DNA of 64,000 nucleotides. It comes from Streptomyces neyagawaensis (GTDB lineage: Bacteria; Actinomycetota; Actinomycetes; Streptomycetales; Streptomycetaceae). The notes below the pieces were generated by a model that saw only the letters and a list, made by a program, of their open reading frames with translations, had not been told where the DNA came from and searched no databases. Shown here in pieces: positions 55,085 through 63,863 of this stretch (position 1 is the first letter of the stretch; every line of letters starts with the position of its first letter). The translations under genes were made by a program, and so were the position numbers. The stretch covers positions 109,143 to 173,142 of the forward strand of contig NZ_JAMGBG010000034.1 of assembly GCF_023516595.1 (NCBI RefSeq), in the 5' to 3' direction.

Positions 55085-55716
55085 ACCGGCTCCCGGTAGA
55101 AGACGACGTCCCGCACCTCACCGCCACGCAGGGCTTGCCCGGGGCCGCGCGCCCACCGGTTCAGCCAGTCGTAATCCCGCACCCACCGGTCCACCTCGCG
55201 GAAGCCGTGCCCCTGCATCACCTCGACGACGTCCGCGTACGGGCTGGCCATGGTGGAGTCGTCCACCGTGCTGGTCTCGACGACGACCAGGCGCAGCGCC
55301 TGCCAGGGGGCCGCGGCGAGGACGTCCAGCTCTCTGCCCTGTGCGTCGATCACCGCAGCGTCCGCGTGGGGGGCGATCTCGTCGAGGCGCTGCACGTCGA
55401 CCTCGATCGCCTCCGTCACTCGGTCTCCGCGCTGCGGAGCGGCGAGGGTGGAGAGGTTCGTACGGGCCATCACGTGCAGCTGCGCGCGCCCGGGCTTGGA
55501 CCCGCACGCGCACTCGTGGACGATCGCGTCCGGGTACTCCGCACTCAGCCGCTCGGCGAGCGCGGGGATCGGCTCGACGAGGGTGATGTTCGGGATGCCG
55601 GCCTCGTAGTAGATCGGCACCTCCTGGCCCTCGTGGGCGCCGACGTGCACCAGCTCGGTCGGCCTGTAGGCCAGGTTGTTCAGCAGGGCGGGCAGAGCGC
55701 GCATGACGTTCGCCAC
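55081..55716 (-). CDS. FkbM-family methyltransferase
   Basis: 211 residues, SAM-dependent fold: LVHVGAHEGQEVPIYYEAGI (motif I), ITLVEPIPALAERL (acidic loop), AVIDAQGRELDVLAA (the FkbM 'DxQGxE' pattern), and LVVVETSTVDDS. FkbM enzymes O-methylate sugars and other hydroxyls. It lies between two sugar-related genes, so glycan methylation is the likely role. Confidence 0.85.
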   Translation of the reverse strand: MANVMRALPALLNNLAYRPTELVHVGAHEGQEVPIYYEAGIPNITLVEPIPALAERLSAEYPDAIVHECACGSKPGRAQLHVMARTNLSTLAAPQRGDRVTEAIEVDVQRLDEIAPHADAAVIDAQGRELDVLAAAPWQALRLVVVETSTVDDSTMASPYADVVEVMQGHGFREVDRWVRDYDWLNRWARGPGQALRGGEVRDVVFYREPV

Positions 55717-55719
55717 CGG

Positions 55720-56373
55720 TTAGCCTCCTCGGGTTGCCGGGTGGCGCAGGTAGTCGGCCACGGTGTCGAAGTCGTCGGTCAGGTCGTCGATCTCGGTGAA
55801 CCAGTCCCGGCTCACCCTGTGCTTGCCGAGCGGGGTGCCCTGCCACGCCCGCAGCAGCATCCACCCCGGCGGCCGCGTCACGACGCCCGTCGCCCGGACC
55901 CCGTGGACGTGCGCGAGCCGCTTGTCCATCCGCCCGAGCTGGCCCGACCACCACGAGGCGGCGAAGATCTCCCCGTACGGCGTGCCGGTCACCTTCGACG
56001 GGCCGTACCGTCCGAACACCCGGTACGTCTGCGGCCGGAACCCCGCGATCGTCTCCATGGCGGCATCGGTGAAGTACACGTCGCCGAGGAGGAGCACCGT
56101 CCTGCCGGCCCTCGCCCACAGATCCCGCGTGGACGTGTACTCGCACAGCCCGCTGCCGTCCCGCTCATGCACCGTCACCCCGGGCACCCGGTACCGCGCG
56201 TCCCCGGCCGGGACCGTGACGTGGACGTCGTCGGTGAACTCGCGGACCTGGCCCACGGTCCGGTACAGCAGCGGCACCCCGTGATGCGCGGTCAGCGGCG
56301 CCAGGTGCTTCGGCACCCCAAGGTGGTTGCCCCACTTCTCCGAGCCCCCCGCACAGGCGATGATCACCCGCAC
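55720..56373 (-). CDS. Nucleotidyltransferase-like protein
   Basis: 217 residues. MRVIIACAGGSEKWGNHLGV-PKHLAPL resembles the nucleotide-binding loop G-G-x-x-x-R/K-x-G...PK of sugar-1-phosphate nucleotidyltransferases, and TVLLLGDVYFTDAAM resembles the GD motif with metal ligand. GTG 56373 or GTG 56367 (GTGA overlap with the upstream stop). Could make an NDP-sugar for the adjacent transferases; a GT-A transferase with a diverged motif is also possible. Confidence 0.65.
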   Translation of the reverse strand: MRVIIACAGGSEKWGNHLGVPKHLAPLTAHHGVPLLYRTVGQVREFTDDVHVTVPAGDARYRVPGVTVHERDGSGLCEYTSTRDLWARAGRTVLLLGDVYFTDAAMETIAGFRPQTYRVFGRYGPSKVTGTPYGEIFAASWWSGQLGRMDKRLAHVHGVRATGVVTRPPGWMLLRAWQGTPLGKHRVSRDWFTEIDDLTDDFDTVADYLRHPATRGG

Positions 56374-57290
56374 TCGAACACCACCCTCTCGACGTCCCGA
56401 AGCCGGTGCTCCCACAGATGCCGCTCGCCGATCAGCGTGATCGCCGCCTCGGTCATCTCCCGCCTGCGGGCGGCGGTGAGCGCGTCGATGCTGCGCCCCA
56501 GGCCGCCGAAGTCACCGCGGTCGTACAGCAGCATCACGTCGTCGGTGAACCCCAGTCCCGCCATGCCCTCGACGCGCGGGTGCGCGAGGAGACCACCGCG
56601 GCCAAGGGTGCAAACGACCCGGTCCGACCAGTACCGGCCGGCCTCCGCAGAGTCGCCGAGGACGAGCTCCGCCGACGCGTACAAGGTGCCCAGGTCCGGG
56701 CCCCAGACGGGCCGGGACCGGCCGTACTGCACGAACCGGTGCCCCCACCGGCGGCGGGCCCAGTTGAGCAACGCTGGCCGGTGTCGGCCGTGGATGTCGG
56801 GCACGTAGCCGCCGACGAACACCGCCCGGCCGGGGAAGCGGCGCCGGTCGGGGAGGCTGCGGCCGAGCCAGCGGCGGCCGAGCGGCGGAGGCAGCCAGTG
56901 ATGATTCACCCCGCGCGCGGCGAACTCCGCCTGGTGGCCGCCGTCGGCAGTGAACACCCACTGGCACGACCACCACGGATGCACGCCGATCTGATCCTCC
57001 CGGCGGCCGATCCCCCAGTACAGATCGAGGTGCAGGCCCACGGTGACGGTCCCGGCGTCCTCGATCCGGCACAGCATCTCGGGGATGTTGCCGGTGGGGT
57101 CGTGGCCGTGGGTGCGGGCCCAGATCAGCAGGTCCGCGCCCTTGCACGCCCGTACAACGTCGTCGGCCGGGATGTCGCGGGCGGGCAGGTGGAGCATGTC
57201 CCAGCCCAACTCTTGGCCGCCTTCGGTGAGGCAGTCCTTCCACCGGTTGAGGTGGAGCGGCCGGGGGGCGCCGAGCACGACAACTCGCAT
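56364..57290 (-). CDS. CgeB-like/GT-B glycosyltransferase
   Basis: 308 residues. MRVVVLGAPRPLHLNRWKDC, ADLLIWARTHGHDPTGNIPE, GLHLDLYWGIGRREDQIGVH, and the C-terminal donor-binding-like region LYASAELVLGDSAEAGRYWS with GRGGLLAHPRVEGMAGLGF, the pattern of the Glyco_trans_1_2/CgeB family. ATG 57290 has GGGGG upstream and gives the Rossmann-like start; the frame opens further to 57314. First gene after the coat protein. Confidence 0.78.
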   Translation of the reverse strand: MRVVVLGAPRPLHLNRWKDCLTEGGQELGWDMLHLPARDIPADDVVRACKGADLLIWARTHGHDPTGNIPEMLCRIEDAGTVTVGLHLDLYWGIGRREDQIGVHPWWSCQWVFTADGGHQAEFAARGVNHHWLPPPLGRRWLGRSLPDRRRFPGRAVFVGGYVPDIHGRHRPALLNWARRRWGHRFVQYGRSRPVWGPDLGTLYASAELVLGDSAEAGRYWSDRVVCTLGRGGLLAHPRVEGMAGLGFTDDVMLLYDRGDFGGLGRSIDALTAARRREMTEAAITLIGERHLWEHRLRDVERVVFECG

Positions 57291-57334
57291 CCGGCGCCCC
57301 CCTCTCACCCGCAACCCACCATCCCCAGGCGGGC

Positions 57335-58252
57335 TTAGGAACCGGTGCCGTCGCTGATCAGGACGGCCCGGTCTGCATCGAGGGTCTTCGTGCCGTACAG
57401 GCAGTCGACCGAGACGACGGTCTGCTTGTACTTGATGTCGTAGTCGTAGACCACGCGCAGCGCGAACCCCTTGTAGTTCATGATCGTCGCGTCCTGGGCG
57501 CCCGGAGGAACCTCCAGCGTCCGGGTCACCAGGGCGAACGCCGTCTTGTGGAAGGCGACGGACTCCTCCGGGTCGGTGACGTTCTGCGTCATGTACGGGT
57601 CGAACCCGGACACGCGCCCACCGAACGACGCCTCCCGCAGGCCCTCCGTGTCGCCCCGCTTGTCCGCCTCACGCCAGGTGCGCTCAGCCACCCAGCGGGA
57701 CTTCGTCAGCGGGCCCACGACCACGCGCCGCTCCGACGGGGGAACGTTCTGCTGGTCCAGGACCCGGCCGGCCTCGATGAGGACGCGGGAGTCGGACCAC
57801 GGGTACTGGCCGTTGGGGTAGTTGTAGTCCTCCCCGGCGGTGTTCTCCGCGACGGCGCCGATGGTCTGCGTGATGTCGTCGCGCAGGGTCAGGAGATCGC
57901 GGTCGATCTTCTGGGCCATCGCCTCCATCATTGGGTCGAGGAGCTGCTCGCCGAAGTCGTTGATCTCCAGCGTGAGCTGCTCGGTCGTCACCGCGACGGA
58001 GACGTCCGGGAAGTGGTTGAGGACGACCGGCACGCCGGACTCGGTGGCGTTCTGCGGCACGATGCCCGTGCTCCGGTTGAACTCGGAGGCGGTGAACGTC
58101 GCGGGCTTGCGCACGGTGATCGTGTCACCGACACGGCCAGCGAAGTCGGCCTCGTAGTCGCGGTGCACGAGCATCGCCATGTGCGTGGACTCGTACAGCG
58201 TCGCCAGGGCCCGGCGGGCGATGATGTCGGGGGTCAGGAAGGTGTTCGGCAC
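57335..58252 (-). CDS. Major capsid protein (P22 coat-like, HK97 fold)
   Basis: 305 residues. MPNTFLTPDIIARRALATLY with VGDTITVRKPATFTASEFNR is the P22-coat family pattern, as are AVTTEQLTLEINDFGEQLLD and VVVGPLTKSRWVAERTW. No N-terminal delta-domain, consistent with a separate scaffold gene upstream. GTG 58252. Confidence 0.93.
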   Translation of the reverse strand: MPNTFLTPDIIARRALATLYESTHMAMLVHRDYEADFAGRVGDTITVRKPATFTASEFNRSTGIVPQNATESGVPVVLNHFPDVSVAVTTEQLTLEINDFGEQLLDPMMEAMAQKIDRDLLTLRDDITQTIGAVAENTAGEDYNYPNGQYPWSDSRVLIEAGRVLDQQNVPPSERRVVVGPLTKSRWVAERTWREADKRGDTEGLREASFGGRVSGFDPYMTQNVTDPEESVAFHKTAFALVTRTLEVPPGAQDATIMNYKGFALRVVYDYDIKYKQTVVSVDCLYGTKTLDADRAVLISDGTGS

Positions 58253-58274
58253 GGTGGCCTCTCTCTATGAGGGC

Positions 58275-59063
58275 TCAGCCGCCGCGCGCCTTCCGGCGTG
58301 CCTCGCGGTGAGCTTCGATCGAGTCGTCGTTCTTGGGTCGTCCTCCGGTCCCGCCGGAGAAGTCGCCGGAGTTGCGCGCGGGCGCCTGGCTCGCGGCCTT
58401 GAGCTTGGGGTTGTCGGTCACGGCCTGCTTGATCGCGGCCTGGACCTTCCTCGCGAACTCGTCCTCCGAGGGGTCCAGCCCCTTGATGGAGTTCAGGAAG
58501 GCGCGGGAGTCGGTGAGCGCGTCCGGGTCGGCGCCGTGCGCGCCGGCGTGCCGGTAGATCGCCAGCTCGACCGCCGTCTCGCGATGCGCCGCGGTCGCCT
58601 GCTCGATCTTCGCCGTGAGCGCCGCCGGGTCGGGCGGGGTGTCCTTGTCGTCCTTGATCAGGCCGAGCGCCTTGCCGAGTTCCTGCACGATCTCCGCGCG
58701 GGCCTCGTCGGCCGCCGCCTTCTTCGCGGTCGTGCGAGCCTTCGCAGCCTCGCCGTTCGCCGTCTGCAGCTCCTTCTGGAGCCGGGCGATCGTCGCGGCC
58801 GTGTCCTCGCCGTCGCTCTTGGCGGGCGGCTTGGGCTTCGGCTTGGTGTCCTTGCCCGCGTCGTCCTGCCCGTCGTCGCCGGTCCCGCCGGCACCGTCGT
58901 CGTCCTGGTCGTCGTCGGTGCCTGAGTCGTCACCGCTGCCGCCGTCGTTGGATCCGGAGCCGTCTCCGTCCCCGCCGTCGGCGTACCACGGGGCGAAAGG
59001 GCCGTGACCGTACGGGTGGACCCAGCCAGCACCAGCCAGCCGGGGAAGGGTCTTCTTCTGCAT
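58275..59063 (-). CDS. Capsid scaffolding protein
   Basis: 262 residues. Highly acidic Gly/Asp-rich N-terminal region (about 28-70), helical coiled coil at 85-140 (TAATIARLQKELQTANGEAA), and a basic C-terminus (EAHREARRKARGG) that should contact the coat. ATG 59063 has GGGAG 8 bases upstream; the frame extends further without support. Located just before the coat gene in transcription order. Confidence 0.87.
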   Translation of the reverse strand: MQKKTLPRLAGAGWVHPYGHGPFAPWYADGGDGDGSGSNDGGSGDDSGTDDDQDDDGAGGTGDDGQDDAGKDTKPKPKPPAKSDGEDTAATIARLQKELQTANGEAAKARTTAKKAAADEARAEIVQELGKALGLIKDDKDTPPDPAALTAKIEQATAAHRETAVELAIYRHAGAHGADPDALTDSRAFLNSIKGLDPSEDEFARKVQAAIKQAVTDNPKLKAASQAPARNSGDFSGGTGGRPKNDDSIEAHREARRKARGG

Positions 59064-59152
59064 GTCGTGCACTCCCGGTGCGCGTAGGAACGCCCCGCAC
59101 CCGGCGGGGCTGTACTGCACTCCGGCCCGCACCCGGCGGGCGGAAGACTGTG

Positions 59153-60268
59153 TTAGCGGGCTGTCTCCAGCCGCTCGCGGTGGCCCTTACGCGGCAGGCC
59201 CGTGTCAGCGACCAGCTCGCGGATACGGGCCTGATAGCCGCGAGCGCGCGCCCGGGCGGCCTTCGCCTCCTGCTCGGTCAGCGCGGTCTTCTCCCGCCGC
59301 TGCCACTTCCGTACCTGCCGCTCCAGGTACCGCTGCTGCTGGGTGTCCTCGTACGTCCCCCGTGACGCCTGCACAGGCGGGATCCGCGAGGCGCCAGGCA
59401 GGTAGGCAGACACGGTGTGCCGGCAGTTCGGGTGCATCAGCCCCGCCGCACGAGCCTCCGGCAGCGACCCGGCCACCTTCACCGTGACCATCTCGCCGTC
59501 CTGAGTGGCGTGCTCCACCTGCACCTCGCGCTTCCCGGGCGCGCCCGTGCGGGCAAGGATCTTCCGCTCCCACGGGCGGCACAGCTCGCACTCCTCCGGC
59601 GCCTGCGACACCAGCACCAGCTCCACCCCGGCCACGCCGAGACGATCGGAGTGCGCCTCGACAGCGGCACGGCCGACCGCCGACCGCATCGCCATCTCGA
59701 CGTACGACCGCATGTCCCACGCCCGTCCCGAGCGGTCGACGAACCCCGTGACCCCACGGTTGGCGAACGCGTCGAGGGCGGACTGAGCGGCCTGCCGTCG
59801 GGTCTGCACGCCGAGCACCGGCGCGGCAGCGGCGCGGGCGACGACGTCCCGGTACGCGTCCATCGTGGTGCGCAGGATCCGCAGGTGCACGGGCCCCGTG
59901 TCGTTGATGACCGCGGCCGCCAGGCGGTCGACGACCGGCGCCGTAGGCAGCGCGGTCGCCGCAGCGGCCGTCTGCCCCACGCCGAGCGCGCCGAGCTCGG
60001 CCACGGCCGCCTGCTGGCCCCGTTGGTACGCCTCCACGAGCGCCTCGTGAATGGCGCCGGACGCGTCCGTCTGGAGTGCGGCCAGCACCTCGTCGATGGC
60101 GGCCTGGAGGTTGCCGACGGCGGCCAGCTTCAGTTCCACCCAAGCCGGGCTGTCGATGCCAGCGGCGAGGGCTTGGCGCACCTTCTGGAGCAGAACGCCC
60201 TCGGCCGCCTCGTAGAGATCAGCGACAGCAGCAGCGAGGTCTTCGGCCATGGCCGGGGAGACGGGCAC
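59153..60268 (-). CDS. Minor capsid protein (Mu F-like / phage minor capsid 2)
   Basis: 371 residues. The C-terminal half carries SQAPEECELCRPWERKIL, a HATQDGE segment and LMHPNCRHTVSAYLPG, the Cys/His motif of minor head proteins of the SPP1 gp7/Mu F class. Helical N-terminal half. It lies directly after the portal gene, the usual order. GTG 60268 or ATG 60250. Confidence 0.88.
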   Translation of the reverse strand: MPVSPAMAEDLAAAVADLYEAAEGVLLQKVRQALAAGIDSPAWVELKLAAVGNLQAAIDEVLAALQTDASGAIHEALVEAYQRGQQAAVAELGALGVGQTAAAATALPTAPVVDRLAAAVINDTGPVHLRILRTTMDAYRDVVARAAAAPVLGVQTRRQAAQSALDAFANRGVTGFVDRSGRAWDMRSYVEMAMRSAVGRAAVEAHSDRLGVAGVELVLVSQAPEECELCRPWERKILARTGAPGKREVQVEHATQDGEMVTVKVAGSLPEARAAGLMHPNCRHTVSAYLPGASRIPPVQASRGTYEDTQQQRYLERQVRKWQRREKTALTEQEAKAARARARGYQARIRELVADTGLPRKGHRERLETAR

Positions 60269-60284
60269 AGCCCACCACCACCTT

Positions 60285-61802
60285 CTACGGCAGCGCGCCG
60301 GTCTGCATCGGGTCCGGCACGGCCTGTCCGGTCTCCGCCTGAATCCGCGCCACCTCCGCGTCGACCAGGGCCTTGTCCCACTCGGGGTGGACCATCCGGA
60401 CCCTCGTCTCGGTGGACGCCGCCATCGCCCGGTTGAGGACGTCGGCCGTGTTCGCCAGCGACAGCGGGTCCTCCTGCACCGAGTCGTAGAACTCGATGCT
60501 CGGCCGCTGCGGAACCACCTTCGTGCCGAACACGTGCCGGTCGACGGCGAGGAGGGCGTGCACGGCGTTGCCGAGGCCCGGTCGGGTCCGCAGGATCTTG
60601 CGGCCCCGGGTGGTCATCGACCGGCGCTCCTTGGCGTTGGTCTCCGTCGCGGTGATCGCGACGTCCCCGCCGATTCCGAAGGTCTGCCCCGAGTAGCCGG
60701 CCGACCGAAGGATCTGGTTGACGAGGTCCTCCGCCGTGTCCCGGTGCTCCTGGACCCGGATGTCGAACTGCGCCACGGTCAGCTGCGCACCGTCGCCGCG
60801 CGCCAGCATGTCGATGCCCGCGAACGCCTCCTGGTCCGGGTTCCATGAAGCGCCGCGCCCGGGCCCGTTGGACTGGAGGTAGGCGTTCGGGACGACGATG
60901 CGCCCCTTGCCGAGGCGGATGTCCCGCATCCACGAGGCGTACGTCTCGTCGAGGGCATCCATGATCGGCTCGACGCCGTCCAGGTCAGACCGGCCGAGGT
61001 GCTGGAGCAGCGGGTTGCACCGCCACCGGCGGGACACATCGTTGGGGATGTGCGAGACGTCCAGGCCCTCGTAGCCGGTCTCCACCAGGCCCTCATCGGT
61101 GACGACCTCGGCGAGCCCCTCGGTGGCCGGGTGGTCCTCCAGAGGCACCCGGTGGCCGAGCTTGGACTTCGTGCCCTGGAACAGGCCGTGCTCGATGACG
61201 CCGGGCTCGTGCCGCTCCAGGTGGCGCCAGACCTGGCCGTCTTCCTCGTGGACGATCCGCCAGAACGTGACCGCGGAGAGCCGGTTCCAGCGGAACTCGG
61301 GGACGGCGCGGTCGGCGTGGACCGCGTCGAGCCACGGGCGATCGGCAAGGTCGGTGTCGTATACCGGTCGTAGGTACACGCTGCCCAGTGCGGCGCCGAC
61401 TTCGGCTGCGGCCTGGAGGGTGGCGAGCATGCCGTCATCGACCAGCTCGTCGAGGCGTTCCTGTGTCGCCGTGTCCTTGCCTTCGACGGTGAACGTCGGA
61501 GGCTCGGAGAACAACAGGTTGGCGGAGCCTCCGCAGAGGTCGCCGGCGATCGGGACGTGCAGCTTGGTGCGGCGTTCGCCGGGTGCGGTGGGTGTGCCCC
61601 ACCACCAGCGGGCCAGCTTGCCGACGACGCCTCCCGCGTACTGGAGCCGCTTGGGGTCAGGGGCGCCGCTGTTGCTGCCGCCGTAGAGGGATTCGAGGCG
61701 GTCGGGATCGCCGGACCACCAGGTGTCCCAGGTGTGCATGGCGTCGAGGGCGGGGGCGAGTGCTGGCGGGGGCCAGGGGACGTTACCCGTGGGCAGCGGC
61801 AT
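60285..61802 (-). CDS. Portal protein (SPP1 gp6-like)
   Basis: 505 residues; dodecameric DNA channel at one capsid vertex. MHTWDTWWSGDPDRLESLYG, ARWWWGTPTAPGERRTKLHV and PIAGDLCGGSANLLFSEPPT are typical of actinophage portals. A long helical stem region lies around 380-440. ATG 61802 overlaps the small membrane protein gene by 20 bp. Confidence 0.92.
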   Translation of the reverse strand: MPLPTGNVPWPPPALAPALDAMHTWDTWWSGDPDRLESLYGGSNSGAPDPKRLQYAGGVVGKLARWWWGTPTAPGERRTKLHVPIAGDLCGGSANLLFSEPPTFTVEGKDTATQERLDELVDDGMLATLQAAAEVGAALGSVYLRPVYDTDLADRPWLDAVHADRAVPEFRWNRLSAVTFWRIVHEEDGQVWRHLERHEPGVIEHGLFQGTKSKLGHRVPLEDHPATEGLAEVVTDEGLVETGYEGLDVSHIPNDVSRRWRCNPLLQHLGRSDLDGVEPIMDALDETYASWMRDIRLGKGRIVVPNAYLQSNGPGRGASWNPDQEAFAGIDMLARGDGAQLTVAQFDIRVQEHRDTAEDLVNQILRSAGYSGQTFGIGGDVAITATETNAKERRSMTTRGRKILRTRPGLGNAVHALLAVDRHVFGTKVVPQRPSIEFYDSVQEDPLSLANTADVLNRAMAASTETRVRMVHPEWDKALVDAEVARIQAETGQAVPDPMQTGALP

Positions 61803-62028
61803 CGGTCACCTCCCTCTCGGAGCGCCAGGCGCGGAAGTTCTTCGCGTACACCCAGCCGTATGCGGCCGCCGAGGCAAGGAAGCCGTACTGCTGGGTGGAC
61901 AGTGCGTAGGCGATCCACAGGAGCTGGGCGCTGAGGCCGATGGCCCAGCCGAGGGCGCGCTTCCGGCCGGCGAAGTAGAGGCCGGTCACGCCGACTGCGG
62001 TGAGGAGCCAGGACCACCAGGCGATCAC
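61783..62028 (-). CDS. Small polytopic membrane protein between terminase and portal
   Basis: 81 residues with about three hydrophobic segments (WWSWLLTAVGVTGLYFAG, LGWAIGLSAQLLWIAYAL, YGFLASAAAYGWVYA) and a charged tail. GTG 62028 overlaps the terminase stop (GTGA). Not recognised by family; similar small membrane proteins occur in some actinophage packaging modules. Possible roles are superinfection exclusion or an additional holin. Confidence 0.72.
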   Translation of the reverse strand: MIAWWSWLLTAVGVTGLYFAGRKRALGWAIGLSAQLLWIAYALSTQQYGFLASAAAYGWVYAKNFRAWRSEREVTDAAAHG

Positions 62029-63302
62029 GCGGCGACCTCCAGTCGCGTTGGTAGGTAGGGCCGCCACAGGGCCTCTGTCGTGCGCAGGCCGTACCGGAGG
62101 GCGTCACAGGAGTGATCGTTCTCCTTGATCGGCTTGTCCTCGCCGCGCTCCGCCGCTTCGTCGTCCCAGGAGTAGCCGGGGATCTCGTCGATCAGACCCA
62201 CCGCGGACTCGTGGATGTACAGGTCTTCGGTGGTCAGCAGCGAGGACACGGTGCGGATGCCGTCGAGGACGGAGTTGTCCGCGTGGGTGACGCCGAGGAC
62301 CTTGTCACGGTGCAGCTGCTCGATGTACGAGGACGCTGACGGGTCAACGACCGTCCACTCCGGGGCGACGCCGACCACGTTCGTGCCCGGCTGCGGCACC
62401 TTCGCGAGCCAGGCCCGGCGGGCCCGGGAGTACTCGGCGTCCGTCATCTGCTTCCGCTCGCGGCGGGAGTCGTACCGGTACTCGGAGACGACGTACAGCT
62501 TCCGGTCCGCGCCGAGGCCGAGCAGGATGTCCGCGTACGGGTTGACCGTGCCGTAGTCGATCGCGTCGCACAGCCACCGGTCGATCCTCGGCAGGGTACT
62601 CACGACGTGCTTCTTGACGTCGAACTGCTCGTAGATCGCGCCCTCGGACTGAACCCAGTGGCCGAGGATGTAGCGGCGATACCAGAGGCCGGTGAAGTTC
62701 CGGCGCATCCGGGCCTTGTAGTCCTCGGACAGGGCGGGGTTGTCGTCCATGACGAAGTGCCAGGTGCGGATGCCCAGCTCGTCGGCGCGGTTGAGCCAGT
62801 CCTTCTTCGCCCAGTGGCCCGGGTTGTCGGGGTTGGTCGTGGCGAAGATCAGGGCGCCGGGCACCGACATGCGGTCGATGAGCCGCTTGAAGAACTCTTT
62901 CGGCAGCAGCGTCAGCTCGTCGACGTACGCGCCCGCGCCCGTGAGGCCGCGGAGCCGGGCTTCGGCCTTGGCGTCGTTGGCGGTGATGACCTCGATCTGC
63001 TTGCCGAGGATCCACGCGACGCTGGAGCCGCGGGTGTAGGAGACGAGCTTGGCGACGTCGACGCCGACGATGCTCGGGTCTTGGAGCGGGCCGAAGACGT
63101 TGCGGGCCACGGTGTCGTAGGTCTTGCCGACGACGACCAGCTGGCCGCCGGAGGGGGCTGTCACGACGTACATCAGCCAGCGCAACAGGCTGGCGATGGT
63201 CTTGCCCGATCGGACCGAGCCCTCCCACACGTTGAGCCAGGCCGTGGAGTGGGCGATCGAGCGTTCCTGCTTGTCGGACAGCCGCAGCTCAGTGGTCCCC
63301 AT
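62025..63302 (-). CDS. Terminase large subunit (PBSX-type)
   Basis: 425 residues; ATPase and nuclease for DNA packaging. Walker A GSVRSGKT at 28-35, Walker B/adaptor GAYVDELTLLP, coupling ATTNP (FATTNPDNPGHW), and the C-terminal RNase H-like nuclease with Asp residues in CDAIDYGTVNPY and NDHSCDALRY. Overlaps the small subunit by 14 bp. Confidence 0.94.
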   Translation of the reverse strand: MGTTELRLSDKQERSIAHSTAWLNVWEGSVRSGKTIASLLRWLMYVVTAPSGGQLVVVGKTYDTVARNVFGPLQDPSIVGVDVAKLVSYTRGSSVAWILGKQIEVITANDAKAEARLRGLTGAGAYVDELTLLPKEFFKRLIDRMSVPGALIFATTNPDNPGHWAKKDWLNRADELGIRTWHFVMDDNPALSEDYKARMRRNFTGLWYRRYILGHWVQSEGAIYEQFDVKKHVVSTLPRIDRWLCDAIDYGTVNPYADILLGLGADRKLYVVSEYRYDSRRERKQMTDAEYSRARRAWLAKVPQPGTNVVGVAPEWTVVDPSASSYIEQLHRDKVLGVTHADNSVLDGIRTVSSLLTTEDLYIHESAVGLIDEIPGYSWDDEAAERGEDKPIKENDHSCDALRYGLRTTEALWRPYLPTRLEVAA

Positions 63303-63786
63303 GCCGGGCTCGCAGCTGGTCGAAGAGGTTCGTGAGCAGCGAGCCGACTTCGCCGGCGCCGCCCTCCTCCTTCGGCGGGGCGAGCCTCAGGGACCGGTCG
63401 ACTGCGGTGGCGACGAGGCCCATCAGGGCCCGCTTGTCGCCTGGGGTCGGCTCTGGGGCGTCGTAGGTGTCGAAGTCGTGGTCCTTGCCGCCCCAGTCCC
63501 AGTAGGTGTGCGGAGCGTTGATCTTCGCGGCCTCGCGCTCGGCGATGTCCTGGAGCGTGAGGGCGAAGGCGGCGCGGCGGGCGGCGAGGTCGGCCTGCCG
63601 GATCTCGGTGGCTTGGCGGACCTCGGCGGCCCGGGAGAAGGTCAGGCCGAGGTCTTTGGCGATGGTGCTGATGGTGCGGCCGCCGCGGCCGAGGAGTTCG
63701 GCGATCTCGTTGCGGCCCTTGCCCTGGGCGTGGAGTTCGCGGACGCGTTGGCGTTCTTCGTCGGTGACCGGTTTGGCGGTGCCCAT
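63289..63786 (-). CDS. Terminase small subunit (HTH)
   Basis: 165 residues. HTH at about 8-45 (DEERQRVRELHAQGKGRNEI, LLGRGGRTISTIAKDLGLTF), a helical central region and an acidic C-terminus. Recognises the packaging site on phage DNA. Starts at ATG 63786; directly upstream of the large subunit. Confidence 0.87.
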   Translation of the reverse strand: MGTAKPVTDEERQRVRELHAQGKGRNEIAELLGRGGRTISTIAKDLGLTFSRAAEVRQATEIRQADLAARRAAFALTLQDIAEREAAKINAPHTYWDWGGKDHDFDTYDAPEPTPGDKRALMGLVATAVDRSLRLAPPKEEGGAGEVGSLLTNLFDQLRARHGDH

Positions 63787-63810
63787 GCGCGGTCACCCCC
63801 AGGCGCGCGA

Positions 63811-63841
63811 AGGCCCGGCCTCGCACGGGCGGGCCGGGCCT
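63811..63841 (-). terminator. Hairpin upstream of the late operon
   Basis: Perfect 10-bp stem AGGCCCGGCC (63811-63820) with 63832-63841, between the partial gene at 63864 and the small terminase. Confidence 0.65.
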
Positions 63842-63863
63842 AGGTGTGTGGGCAGTCGTGCAG

